From the NCBI GenBank assembly GCA_910588005.1, contig CAJUQM010000019.1, positions 1-48,270 of the forward strand: 48,270 bases of DNA. The letters are read 5' to 3'. The translations under genes were made by a program, and so were the position numbers. The notes below the pieces were generated by a model, which saw only the letters and a program-made list of their open reading frames with translations, had not been told where the DNA came from and searched no databases. Within the stretch, counting starts at the first letter, position 1, and each line of letters starts with the position of its first letter. Origin of the DNA: an uncultured Oscillibacter sp. (GTDB lineage: Bacteria; Bacillota; Clostridia; Oscillospirales; Oscillospiraceae). Of this stretch, positions 31,963-39,767 are shown piece by piece.

Positions 31963-33273
31963 TTACCGTTCGCATTTCCAATAGGCCACACTGTAGGGCG
32001 GAAGCTCGCTGCCGCCGCCGAAATCATGGAGGTTTCCGGTGATGAGGTCCACTGCCTGACCGCATCCGGCGTCGAAGTGGGCGGTATAGGGCTGACTGTC
32101 GGCATTTACCGCCACCAGTACCCGTTCGTGTTCGCTCTGGCGCTGGAACACCGTCTGACGGTTGGTGAGCACCAGCTCACGAAAGTCTCCAAAACACAGA
32201 GCTTCGCTCTCCCGGTGGGCGTGGGCCATGGCTGCGATTTGGTCCGTCAGGCCAGTCCACTCCGGCGCGTCAAAACAGGGACGCAGGGCGTCGTCTCCCT
32301 GGGCTTTGTTCCCCGGCGCGCCCCACTCGCTGCCGTAATAGACGCAGGGGATGCCGGGCATTCCAAACAGCAGGCCATAGATCAAGGGCAGGTGGCCGGG
32401 ATTTTGCAGGATGCTGGCCGCCCGGGTGACGTCGTGATTGTCTGCGAAGCACAGCAGGTGCCGTCCCTTGTACAGTGTCCATGGCTCCGGGCCGAACTGG
32501 CGCTTGAGACTGTGGACAATTTCGAAGAGATTCATGGAGTTCAGGCTGGAATAAAGCCCCTTGTAGCACTCATAGTTGGTGCAGGAGTGGAGCATCGCAT
32601 CGTTTACCCACTGGTTGTAGTCTCCGTGGAGGGTCTCCCCCACCAGGAAGAACTCCGGTTTCAGCCCGTCGCAGAACTGCCGCAGGCGGTGCAGAAACTC
32701 CCGGTCCAGACAATAGGCCACGTCCAGCCGCAGTCCGTCGATGTGGAACCACTCCACCCAAAGCCGGATGGACTCCAGCAGATGATCTGCGACGGCGCTG
32801 TTGCGCAGGTTCAGTTTTACCAGTTCATAGTGGCCTTCCCAGCCCTCGTACCAAAAGCCGTCGTTGTAGTTGGAGTTTCCGTCAAAATTGATATGAAACC
32901 AGTCCTTATAGGGGGAATCCCACTTCCTCTCCTGTACGTCTCGAAAGGCCCAGAAGCCTCTTCCCACATGGTTGAATACCCCGTCCAGCACCACCTTGAT
33001 CCCATGGCTGTGGAGGGCCTCGCAGACTCTGGCGAAATCCTCGTTGGTTCCAAGGCGGCAGTCGATTTTCCGGTAGTCCCGGGTGTCATAGCCGTGGCGG
33101 TCGCTTTCAAAGACGGGGGAGAGGTAGACCGCATCCGCCCCGAGGCGGCAGATGTGCTCCGCCCAGTCTCCGATTTTGCCGATGCGGCTGGCGGGGACGC
33201 CGTCATTCTCCCTGGGGGTTCCGCAGAAGCCCAGAGGATAGATCTGATAGAATACGCTCTTGTCTGCCCACAT
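31963..33273 (-). CDS. GH13-family alpha-glucosidase/amylase
   Basis: This 436-residue GH13 enzyme has the four conserved regions: DGVFNHVGRG (region I), GLRLDVAY with the nucleophile Asp (near 183), FLVGETLHGD with the acid Glu (near 213) and FADNHDVTR with the stabilising Asp (near 277). It is short, lacks a signal peptide and has no extra N-terminal starch-binding domain, so it is probably a cytoplasmic maltodextrin- or oligosaccharide-splitting enzyme. Two ATGs lie 6 bp apart; the second (33273) was chosen because AGGAG is 8 bp from it and only 2 bp from the first. It stands alone. Confidence 0.9.
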   Translation of the reverse strand: MWADKSVFYQIYPLGFCGTPRENDGVPASRIGKIGDWAEHICRLGADAVYLSPVFESDRHGYDTRDYRKIDCRLGTNEDFARVCEALHSHGIKVVLDGVFNHVGRGFWAFRDVQERKWDSPYKDWFHINFDGNSNYNDGFWYEGWEGHYELVKLNLRNSAVADHLLESIRLWVEWFHIDGLRLDVAYCLDREFLHRLRQFCDGLKPEFFLVGETLHGDYNQWVNDAMLHSCTNYECYKGLYSSLNSMNLFEIVHSLKRQFGPEPWTLYKGRHLLCFADNHDVTRAASILQNPGHLPLIYGLLFGMPGIPCVYYGSEWGAPGNKAQGDDALRPCFDAPEWTGLTDQIAAMAHAHRESEALCFGDFRELVLTNRQTVFQRQSEHERVLVAVNADSQPYTAHFDAGCGQAVDLITGNLHDFGGGSELPPYSVAYWKCER

Positions 33274-33312
33274 GATCATCGCTCCTTTTCCGTACAGTAT
33301 TTTTATGGTACC

Positions 33313-33341
33313 ACTATACCACAGATTTTGAAGTCCGTCGA
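33313..33341 (-). promoter_or_regulatory. Sigma-A promoter of the GH13 gene
   Basis: On the minus strand TCGACG (33341-33336), 17 bp, TATAGT (33318-33313), 40 bp upstream of the start codon. Confidence 0.5.
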
Positions 33342-33421
33342 GGAGTTTTGCCGGAGGGGTTTGCCTGCTGCAGTCCTATAGGGTAAAAGCGGACTACAGC
33401 TTAAAATCGGGAGGAACCGGC

Positions 33422-33910
33422 TTGAATCGGGCGGAGATCTGCGATTATCTGAGAGAGCGGAACATCTGGTTTGAAATCACGGAGCATCGGGCGGCATACA
33501 ACATGGAGGAGCTTTCCCAAGTGGCGCTGCCCTATCCGGAGTCCGAGGCAAAAACCTCTTTGTCCGCGACGACAAGAAGCGGGAGTATTACCTGATTACT
33601 GTCAAGGGGGGGCAAGCGGGTGGATCTGAGGGAATTCCGGCGGAACCACGGGACACGGCCTCTGTCTTTTGCCTCGGAGAGGGACTTAATGGAGATGATG
33701 GGACTGGCTCCCGGTGCTGTGACGCCCTTTGGCCTTTTAAATGACACAGAGCGCAGGATACATTTTTTTCTGGACGATGACTTTTTGGCCCCGCCCGGAT
33801 TGATCGGCGTTCATCCCAACGACAACACGGCCACGGTGTGGATGAAAACGGACTGCTTGATATCGGTTTTGCAGGAATATTGTGCCGCGATTCACCTGAT
33901 CCAGGCCTGA
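33422..33910 (+). pseudogene. ProX-type Ala-tRNA(Pro) deacylase with two compensating indels
   Basis: A TTG start with GGGAGGA 6 bp upstream begins a prolyl-tRNA editing protein (NRAEICDYLRERNIWFEITEH). At the A5 run 33550-33554 one base is missing: with it the next codons read NLFVRDDKKREYYLITVKGG, as in intact family members. At the G7 run 33606-33612 one base is extra, and after it the original frame continues as KRVDLREFRR...GLIGVHPNDNTATVW to the stop. The two shifts cancel, so all domains remain (about 162 residues). As written, translation stops after 58 codons. Options are sequencing error in homopolymers, recent inactivation, or recoding. The family clears Ala mischarged on tRNA-Pro. 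Confidence 0.8.
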
Positions 33911-33966
33911 CGGGGGACAGCAAGCGATTTGTTCCAAAAAAACTTTGATTTTAGACGGAAAAATAC

Positions 33967-33995
33967 TTGCATTTTGTAAAACAATGTGATACACT
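33967..33995 (+). promoter_or_regulatory. Sigma-A promoter of rpmE
   Basis: TTGCAT (33967-33972), 17 bp, TACACT (33990-33995). A leader of about 60 nt precedes the ATG at 34064, with GAGGTG 10 bp upstream of it. Confidence 0.65.
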
Positions 33996-34063
33996 AATGA
34001 TCGCCTTTGTGAGGTGAAAGCTTTTCGGAGGTAATCTGAAAGCGAAAGAGGTGAACGAGAGCA

Positions 34064-34267
34064 ATGAAGGAAGGAATCCATCCCAATTATCAGCAGACTA
34101 CGATTACTTGCGCCTGCGGTAATGTGATTGAGACAGGTTCTACCAAGAAGGATATCAAGGTGGAAGTCTGCTCTAAGTGTCACCCCTTCTTCACAGGCAA
34201 GCAGAAGCTGGTGGATACCGGCGGACGCGTGGCCAAGTTCAACAAGCGTTTTGGCCTGGACAAGTGA
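34064..34267 (+). CDS. rpmE: 50S ribosomal protein L31
   Basis: This 67-residue protein matches L31 end to end: KEGIHPNYQQTTITCACGN at the start, and the zinc-binding cysteines as CAC and later CSKCHPF, so this is the zinc-containing (C+) form used in zinc-replete cells. It sits in the large ribosomal subunit at the bridge to the small subunit. It is transcribed alone, with its own promoter and terminator. Confidence 0.97.
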   Translation: MKEGIHPNYQQTTITCACGNVIETGSTKKDIKVEVCSKCHPFFTGKQKLVDTGGRVAKFNKRFGLDK

Positions 34268-34276
34268 GAAGAGCGC

Positions 34277-34304
34277 AAAAGGGTCTGCTGCGGCAGGCCC
34301 TTTT
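34277..34304 (+). terminator. Terminator of rpmE
   Basis: AAAAGGGTCTGC pairs with GCAGGCCCTTTT (one G-T pair) and is followed by ATTTAT, 9 bp after the stop. Confidence 0.85.
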
Positions 34305-34470
34305 ATTTATCTTATCAAAAAATTTGATTCTCTCGGAGTGTGAGTGTCCCCCGGCGGCAAATCTCCCGGCCGGTCAGCAGGATTGCTTGAAGCGGCGGTT
34401 TTTAATGTTTACTTTTTTACCCGCAGTGCATATACTGGATACATGTTTATTTTGAGAGGAGCTGGTAGTT

Positions 34471-34986
34471 GTGAAACTGCATCCTGTGGAACCGGAGGAA
34501 CTGTTCCCAAAGCTGATTCGGGCCTTTGGCGTGGAGAATGCCCTGCTGACCGCCGGGGACCGGAAAAGCTGCAATACAATGACCATTGGCTGGTGCCAGG
34601 CAGGCAGACTTTGGAGTTTGCCGGTATGCACCGTCTACGTGCGTCCGGAGCGGTATACCTATCAGTTTATGGAGGAGCGGGACTACTTCACGGTGTCTGT
34701 CCTGGGGCCGGAACAAAAGGCAGTTATGAGCCTCTGCGGCACCAAAAGCGGCCGTGACCTGGATAAGATCGGAGAGTGTGGACTGACAGTCCGATACGGC
34801 GCCGGAGAGGCCCCCTTCTTTGAGGAGGCTGAGGCGGTACTGGTATGCAGGAAGCTGTACGTCCAGGATATGACGGCGGAGTGCACCGCTGCAGGAGGAG
34901 AGCGGATTCTCGCTCATTATGGCAAAAAAGGCGGATGGCACAGGATTTACACCGGAGAGATTGTGGAGGCATATTGCAGGGAGTGA
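34471..34986 (+). CDS. Flavin reductase-like FMN-binding protein
   Basis: This 171-residue protein has the flavin-reductase-like split barrel: NTMTIGWCQAGRLW early in the sequence (FMN phosphate contact region), YVRPERYTYQFMEERDYFTV in the centre, and CGTKSGRDLDK as the second FMN-binding loop. Such proteins reduce flavin or act as FMN-bound electron carriers; the partner is unknown. It starts with GTG at 34471, with GAGGAG about 10 bp upstream; no ATG in frame is nearer. It is a single gene between rpmE and hflX. Confidence 0.85.
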   Translation: MKLHPVEPEELFPKLIRAFGVENALLTAGDRKSCNTMTIGWCQAGRLWSLPVCTVYVRPERYTYQFMEERDYFTVSVLGPEQKAVMSLCGTKSGRDLDKIGECGLTVRYGAGEAPFFEEAEAVLVCRKLYVQDMTAECTAAGGERILAHYGKKGGWHRIYTGEIVEAYCRE

Positions 34987-35089
34987 GTAGCAGAGCGGTG
35001 GGATTTGCCGGGAGCAGGTGAATTTTAATCCCTTTTACTGTGAGGACTGTAGTATTTCCACCGTCAACTTTTTACTTTAGAGGAGATTT

Positions 35090-36373
35090 ATGCGGCAGAC
35101 ACAAGAGATTCGAGACAAAGTCGTGCTGGTGGGGCTGAACTCACCGGTATTGAAAAAAGAGGAGAACGCCAGCGAGGACACTATGGAGGAACTCTCCGCC
35201 CTGGTGGAGACCGCCGGGGGCGAGACCGTGGGCATCGTTTTGCAAAACCGCCCCGCGCCGGACCCCCGGACCTTCATCGGTGAGGGCAAGGTGGCGGAGG
35301 TGCAGCTCTACTGCGAGAATGTGGGAGCCACCATGGTCATCTTTGACAACGATCTGTCCCCATCCCAGCAGCGGGTGCTGACGGATCTTTTGGGCGTGCA
35401 GGTTTTGGACCGCTGCGGGTTGATTTTGGATATTTTTGCCCAGCGGGCGCAGACCCGTGAGGGCCGGCTTCAGGTGGAGCTGGCCCAGTACCAATATCTG
35501 CTGCCGAGACTTACGGGTATGTGGACCCATTTGGAGCGCCAGGCAGGCACCAGCGGCAAGGGTCCCATCGGCTCCAAGGGACCCGGTGAAACCCAATTGG
35601 AGACGGACCGCCGCCATATCCGGCGGAAAATCGACAAGCTTCGGGAGGACTTGGAGGACGTGCGACGGGTGCGGGGAACTCAGCGCCAGCACCGAAGAAA
35701 AAATGAGATTCCGGTGGTTGCCATTGTGGGCTATACCAATGCAGGCAAATCTACCTTGTTAAACCGCCTTACCGGAGCGGAGATCCCGGCGAATAACCGG
35801 CTGTTTGACACCTTGGATACCACCAGCCGCCTGTTGGAGGTAAACGACATGTTGAATGTGGTGCTCTCCGACACGGTGGGGTTTATTCGCAAACTTCCCC
35901 ATCAGCTGGTGGAGGCCTTCAAGGCTACGCTGGAGGAGCTGGAGTATGCCGATCTGCTGCTGCATGTCATCGACGTGTCCAACCCGGAGTGGCAGCTCCA
36001 GGTCCATGTGGTGGAAAACCTTATTGCGGAACTGGGAGCCAGTGAACTGCCCAGAATTGATGTGTTCAACAAGTATGACCGGCTGCCGGCGGGAGAGATC
36101 ATGCCCCATGGTGAGGATATCTGCGCTGTCTCAGCGAAGACCGGCGAGGGGATGGACAGGCTGCTGGAACTGATTGGCCGGAGGCTGGATAAAGGCGTCC
36201 GGCGGGTGCTGCTCCATATTCCCTATGATAAAGGGGGAGTGGTGGACACCCTGTACCGGGAGGCCAAGGTAGAAAATGTCATATACGGTGAGACCATTGA
36301 GGTGACGGCGGTTTGCGGACCAAGGACGCTGGGGAGGATAGCGTCTTTTGTCGCAGAGCAGGAACCAGAATGA
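35090..36373 (+). CDS. hflX: Ribosome-associated GTPase HflX
   Basis: This 427-residue GTPase has the HflX N-terminal domain and linker (DPRTFIGEGKVAEV, GKGPIGSKGPGETQLETD) followed by the G domain: G1 GYTNAGKST near residue 213, G3 DTVGFIRKLPHQLVEAF near 262, and G4 NKYD near 326. HflX binds the 50S E-site region and splits stalled or hibernating ribosomes, especially after heat or antibiotic stress. AGAGGAG stands before the ATG. The YigZ-family gene follows within about 30 bp. Confidence 0.96.
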   Translation: MRQTQEIRDKVVLVGLNSPVLKKEENASEDTMEELSALVETAGGETVGIVLQNRPAPDPRTFIGEGKVAEVQLYCENVGATMVIFDNDLSPSQQRVLTDLLGVQVLDRCGLILDIFAQRAQTREGRLQVELAQYQYLLPRLTGMWTHLERQAGTSGKGPIGSKGPGETQLETDRRHIRRKIDKLREDLEDVRRVRGTQRQHRRKNEIPVVAIVGYTNAGKSTLLNRLTGAEIPANNRLFDTLDTTSRLLEVNDMLNVVLSDTVGFIRKLPHQLVEAFKATLEELEYADLLLHVIDVSNPEWQLQVHVVENLIAELGASELPRIDVFNKYDRLPAGEIMPHGEDICAVSAKTGEGMDRLLELIGRRLDKGVRRVLLHIPYDKGGVVDTLYREAKVENVIYGETIEVTAVCGPRTLGRIASFVAEQEPE

Positions 36374-36405
36374 TAAGGGCCGCTGCGGAGAGAAGAGGTG
36401 TGGCA

Positions 36406-37041
36406 ATGACCGGGTACCGGGTTCCTTTTATGGATGCGGAGAGCGAATTTGTGGAAAAGCGGTCCCGCTTTATCAGCCAGATCTGGCGCGTGGAGACAGA
36501 GGCGGAGGCGCGTGCCCATCTGGAGGCGGTCCGGAAGAAATACTATGACGCCCGTCACCACTGCTGGTGCTATCTGCTCAAGGAGGGCGCGGTGCGTTAC
36601 TCTGATGACGGGGAACCCCAGGGAACTGCCGGCCAGCCTATGCTGAATGTGTTTCAGCGGCAGGAGGTGACCAACGTCTGCTGTGTAGTGACCCGGTATT
36701 TCGGCGGTATTCTGCTGGGCGCCGGAGGGCTGACCCGGGCATATGCCCGGGGAGCCAAAGACGCCTTGGACGCGTCGGGTATATGCCGGGTGAGTCTGTG
36801 GACGCTGTGGGAGATTCCGTGCCCCTATTCGCTGCTGGAGCGGATTAAGCTGGAGATCTCCGCCTGCGGCGGCACGGTGCGGGAGGCGTCTTATGGCGTG
36901 GATGTATTGCTGCGGGCGGCTTTTCCGGCCGGCTGCGGAGAGGTTTTCGCATCTCGGTTCACAGAACTCTCCGCCGGCGGGCTGGAAGCGGCGGCAGTGG
37001 GGGAGGAATACCTCCCCGGTCCCAGGGAGGATACACTGTGA
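36406..37041 (+). CDS. yigZ: YigZ/IMPACT-family protein
   Basis: This 211-residue protein has the IMPACT N-terminal domain: FVEKRSRFISQIWRV, KYYDARHHCWCYLL and SDDGEPQGTAGQPM (core DDGEPxGTAG), then VVTRYFGGILLGAGGLTRAY. A C-terminal DUF1949 ferredoxin-like domain follows. Eukaryotic IMPACT regulates Gcn2; the bacterial role is unproven, perhaps translation-related, consistent with its place after hflX. The ATG at 36406 has AGAGGTG upstream; an ATG overlapping the hflX stop at 36370 is a less likely start. Confidence 0.9.
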   Translation: MTGYRVPFMDAESEFVEKRSRFISQIWRVETEAEARAHLEAVRKKYYDARHHCWCYLLKEGAVRYSDDGEPQGTAGQPMLNVFQRQEVTNVCCVVTRYFGGILLGAGGLTRAYARGAKDALDASGICRVSLWTLWEIPCPYSLLERIKLEISACGGTVREASYGVDVLLRAAFPAGCGEVFASRFTELSAGGLEAAAVGEEYLPGPREDTL

Positions 37042-37048
37042 GAAAAGA

Positions 37049-37077
37049 ACGGCGCACGCCAAATAGGCGTGCGCCGT
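37049..37077. terminator. Terminator after the YigZ-family gene
   Basis: ACGGCGCACGCC and its exact complement form a 12-bp stem with a 5-nt AAATA loop, 7 bp after the stop. AAAAGA precedes it, so it may also serve the convergent UbiD gene. Confidence 0.8.
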
Positions 37078-37141
37078 CTGCCATTGGTAGTACCAAAGGC
37101 GTCCCCCGGCTAAGCCGGAGGGTTTGACTGTTCACTAAGGC

Positions 37142-38488
37142 CTAGTCAAGATAGTCCTTTAAATCGATGGCGTCAAAGCCGGTGATCCGGATCTTCTGGA
37201 ACCGCTCACGGTCCTCCGTCATGGGGATTGTGGCGTCGATCCCCATCTTGTCGCTGGCGCCGTTCCGGGAGGAGGGGTCCAGCTTGTTGCCCATGGCGTT
37301 GGATATGATGAACACATCCTTTGCGGCCTGTACACGGTTGGCAATGGCCCACTCTACGTCCTGTGGGTCATAGATATCAATATCCGGATCGACGGCGACC
37401 ACATGCTTGATCTCCGTGCTGCTGGCAAAGGCGGCGAACATGGCGTTTTTTGCCTCGCCCTCGTGTTTTTGATCCAGCTGGATCACTGCATGGTACCGGC
37501 AGCCGCTGGCAGGCGTAATATGCACGTTTTTCACATTGGGAGTGGCCTGACGGAGAAGCTGCATCATCGTGGCCTCTCTGGAGATGGCGCCCAGGAGCAG
37601 GTGCTCCATAGTGGCGGGAATGATGGTGTGGTAAACCGGCCGGCTGCGGTAGGTGACGGCCGTGATCTCGATGACATGGCGGGGCGCTTTTGGACCGTAT
37701 GTGCGGGGATATTCTCCAAAGGGACCCTCATCCTCCCGGATATTGGGCAGGATTTTTCCCTCCAGAATAATTTCGCTCTCTACGGGAACTTCGATGTCCA
37801 CGGTTTCGCATTTCGCCAGCTCCACCGGCTCCCCCAGCAGCGTACCGCCGATCTCAAATTCATCTACGCCCAACTGAGTCGTTGCCTGAGAGGCCAGCAG
37901 GAGTGAGGGGTGGACGCCAATTGCCAGCGCGATCTCCAGGGGCCGGCCGGCGGCCTCGGCCTGAACAAAGAGCTGATTGGTGTGCCTGGGCAGCAGCAAT
38001 GCGCCCAAGTGATTGCGGTCCCGCACCTCATGGCGGTGAATCGCCACATTCCGGATGCCGGTGGCAGGGTCTTTTGTGATGCACAGCGCGGCTGTCAGAT
38101 AGCGGCCGCCGTCTTTTTCGTGGTGCACGCAGGCGGGGAGCAGGCCCAGATCCACCTGGTCCCCAACTAGGATGTTTTCCTTGATGGCCAGACCCTTTCC
38201 CTCTACAATCCTGCATGGCGTCAGATTGTTCAGCGCATAGGTGAACCGGTCCATCAGCTCCGGATAGGTCATACCCATGGAGTGGGCGATAGAGTCTCTA
38301 GACGTCACAAGACCGGTGACGACGGGGATATCGCTGCCCTCTACCTGTTCAAATATGGCGCCGTAGGCGGGTTCCAGCTTTTTGCCCACAGCCGCCAGCT
38401 CGTTGATAGGGCTGACCTGCCTGTGGATATGCCGCAGCAGGTCCTGACGGTCCAGTTCGGCCAGCCAGTCGCGCAGGATTGGTTTCAT
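37142..38488 (-). CDS. UbiD-family prenylated-FMN decarboxylase
   Basis: This 448-residue enzyme is a UbiD/Fdc homologue. AIHRHEVRDRNHLG carries the active-site Arg, REDEGPFGEYPRTYG supplies the Glu pair (E-x4-E), and HAVIQLDQKHEGEAKNAMFAAFAS is the typical C-terminal part. With prFMN, made by a UbiX that is not in this window, it would reversibly decarboxylate an aromatic, heteroaromatic or enoic acid. The ATG overlaps the stop of the M24 gene (ATGA), with AAGGAGG 8 bp upstream, so the two are translationally coupled. It is the last gene of the IclR-headed cluster. Confidence 0.93.
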   Translation of the reverse strand: MKPILRDWLAELDRQDLLRHIHRQVSPINELAAVGKKLEPAYGAIFEQVEGSDIPVVTGLVTSRDSIAHSMGMTYPELMDRFTYALNNLTPCRIVEGKGLAIKENILVGDQVDLGLLPACVHHEKDGGRYLTAALCITKDPATGIRNVAIHRHEVRDRNHLGALLLPRHTNQLFVQAEAAGRPLEIALAIGVHPSLLLASQATTQLGVDEFEIGGTLLGEPVELAKCETVDIEVPVESEIILEGKILPNIREDEGPFGEYPRTYGPKAPRHVIEITAVTYRSRPVYHTIIPATMEHLLLGAISREATMMQLLRQATPNVKNVHITPASGCRYHAVIQLDQKHEGEAKNAMFAAFASSTEIKHVVAVDPDIDIYDPQDVEWAIANRVQAAKDVFIISNAMGNKLDPSSRNGASDKMGIDATIPMTEDRERFQKIRITGFDAIDLKDYLD

Positions 38489-39654
38489 AGGTATTCCTCC
38501 TTGTATACTGTGGTTTCTTGGGTGCTTAAATTGCAGAGAGCTGCTTTTCCCGGCATGGGGTCCGCGGGAAACTCCGTTAAAAATTCTACGCCGCGTTTCC
38601 CTATTAAAATGGTATCCGTGATCCTGGGGCCGCCTGCGCCGGGGATGAAAATTGTGGGGAGCAGCAGATCTACCACCATGTTTTCGCGCAGTATAGTCGG
38701 GCTGTCCTTGGAGATGATGGGATAGAACTCCGACTGGCGGATGCCCACGCCATAGCCGATATGCTCCATGACCCAGCTCTTTTCATATCCCTGGCCTGCG
38801 ATATACGCGGCGGCTTTGGCATAGACCTCGCCGCATGTCACGCCGGGGCGCAGTGCTTTTACCGCTGCCTGCTGTGCGCCCTTGAGCGCCTCGTAGATCC
38901 GCAGGCTCTCCGGTTTGGGATTGCCCAGGAACACCGTGCGGCACATCTTTGCCGTGTAGCCCTCGCAGGATGCGCCCAAATGGATGACCACCGGTCCATT
39001 GTCCTCAATCGGAGTGCGGCTGGCATAGGGATGGAGAGCCAGCTGGCGGCTGTGGGTCAAGACCTGCATACGGAAAGAGGACCCCATAGACCCGGCTTTT
39101 GCCATGGCGTACTCCGCCTCTGCCAGGACCTCTGTCTCCAGAATCCCCGGTCTGACGGCCCTGGCCGCGGCTCGCATACCGGCGGCCAGGGCTTTTCCTG
39201 CCTGCCGCATTCGCCGGATCTCCTCCGGCGCCTTTACGCTGCGAAGCTCGTAGCAGACTGCCGCGATGTCGCACACCTGCATATCCGGGGCGGCAGCCAG
39301 CAGGCATTGGTAATCCTTTAGGCTGATAAAATAGCGGGTAAATCCAAGTCTGGGGGATCTCCAATTCCGGGTTTTCAGCCATGCGCCCATCATTGTACTC
39401 TGGCTGTCTTTGGGAAATTGATAAGGCGTCACATTTAGAATGCCGCTGGCCTGCCGTATATAGCCGGCCTCCATCCACAGGCAGAACAGTTCCGGCTCGC
39501 CTCTGGCCGGAACCGCCAGAGCGCCGCCCTCCAGATCGTCAATCCCTGTAAAATAGATGAGATTCTCCCGGTCATAGATCATGGCTGCGTCCAGGTCCAT
39601 GTCCCGCAGATTTTCCTGCAGAGCGGCGATCCGCCCGGGAACCAGCTCTTTCAT
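38485..39654 (-). CDS. M24-fold (creatinase/Xaa-Pro peptidase-like) protein lacking metal ligands
   Basis: This 389-residue protein has the two-domain pita-bread architecture: a creatinase N-terminal domain (residues about 10-145, DAAMIYDRENLIYFTGI) and an M24 catalytic domain (about 150-385). The usual five metal ligands are replaced: the paired Asp positions in IHLGASCEGYTAKMCRT are His and Lys, the GHG of the His site is GYG, and the two Glu sites read DLLLP and ITDT. Creatinase and ectoine hydrolase also work without metal, so a metal-free C-N hydrolase is a better guess than a peptidase. AAGAGGTG lies upstream of the ATG; the stop overlaps the UbiD start. Confidence 0.85.
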   Translation of the reverse strand: MKELVPGRIAALQENLRDMDLDAAMIYDRENLIYFTGIDDLEGGALAVPARGEPELFCLWMEAGYIRQASGILNVTPYQFPKDSQSTMMGAWLKTRNWRSPRLGFTRYFISLKDYQCLLAAAPDMQVCDIAAVCYELRSVKAPEEIRRMRQAGKALAAGMRAAARAVRPGILETEVLAEAEYAMAKAGSMGSSFRMQVLTHSRQLALHPYASRTPIEDNGPVVIHLGASCEGYTAKMCRTVFLGNPKPESLRIYEALKGAQQAAVKALRPGVTCGEVYAKAAAYIAGQGYEKSWVMEHIGYGVGIRQSEFYPIISKDSPTILRENMVVDLLLPTIFIPGAGGPRITDTILIGKRGVEFLTEFPADPMPGKAALCNLSTQETTVYKEEYL

Positions 39655-39727
39655 AAAAACACCTCTTATTACCGGGCAGAACGTGTCCGCCCGATCCGCT
39701 TTGGCTGCCGTCTTTCAAAATATGCCG

Positions 39728-39761
39728 CCGCAGGAGAGCGGGGAAGGGCGCTCTCCTGCGG
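39728..39761 (-). terminator. Intra-cluster hairpin before the M24 gene
   Basis: CCGCAGGAGAGCG and its exact complement form a 13-bp stem with an 8-nt loop, just after the stop of the 490-residue gene. No T-tract follows directly on the minus strand, so partial termination or RNA protection is likelier than a full stop. Confidence 0.5.
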
Positions 39762-39767
39762 AGAAAA

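Noticed and set aside
32026..33381. 451-codon frame opposite the GH13 gene
   Set aside because: Shadow frame; the minus strand carries all GH13 catalytic regions.
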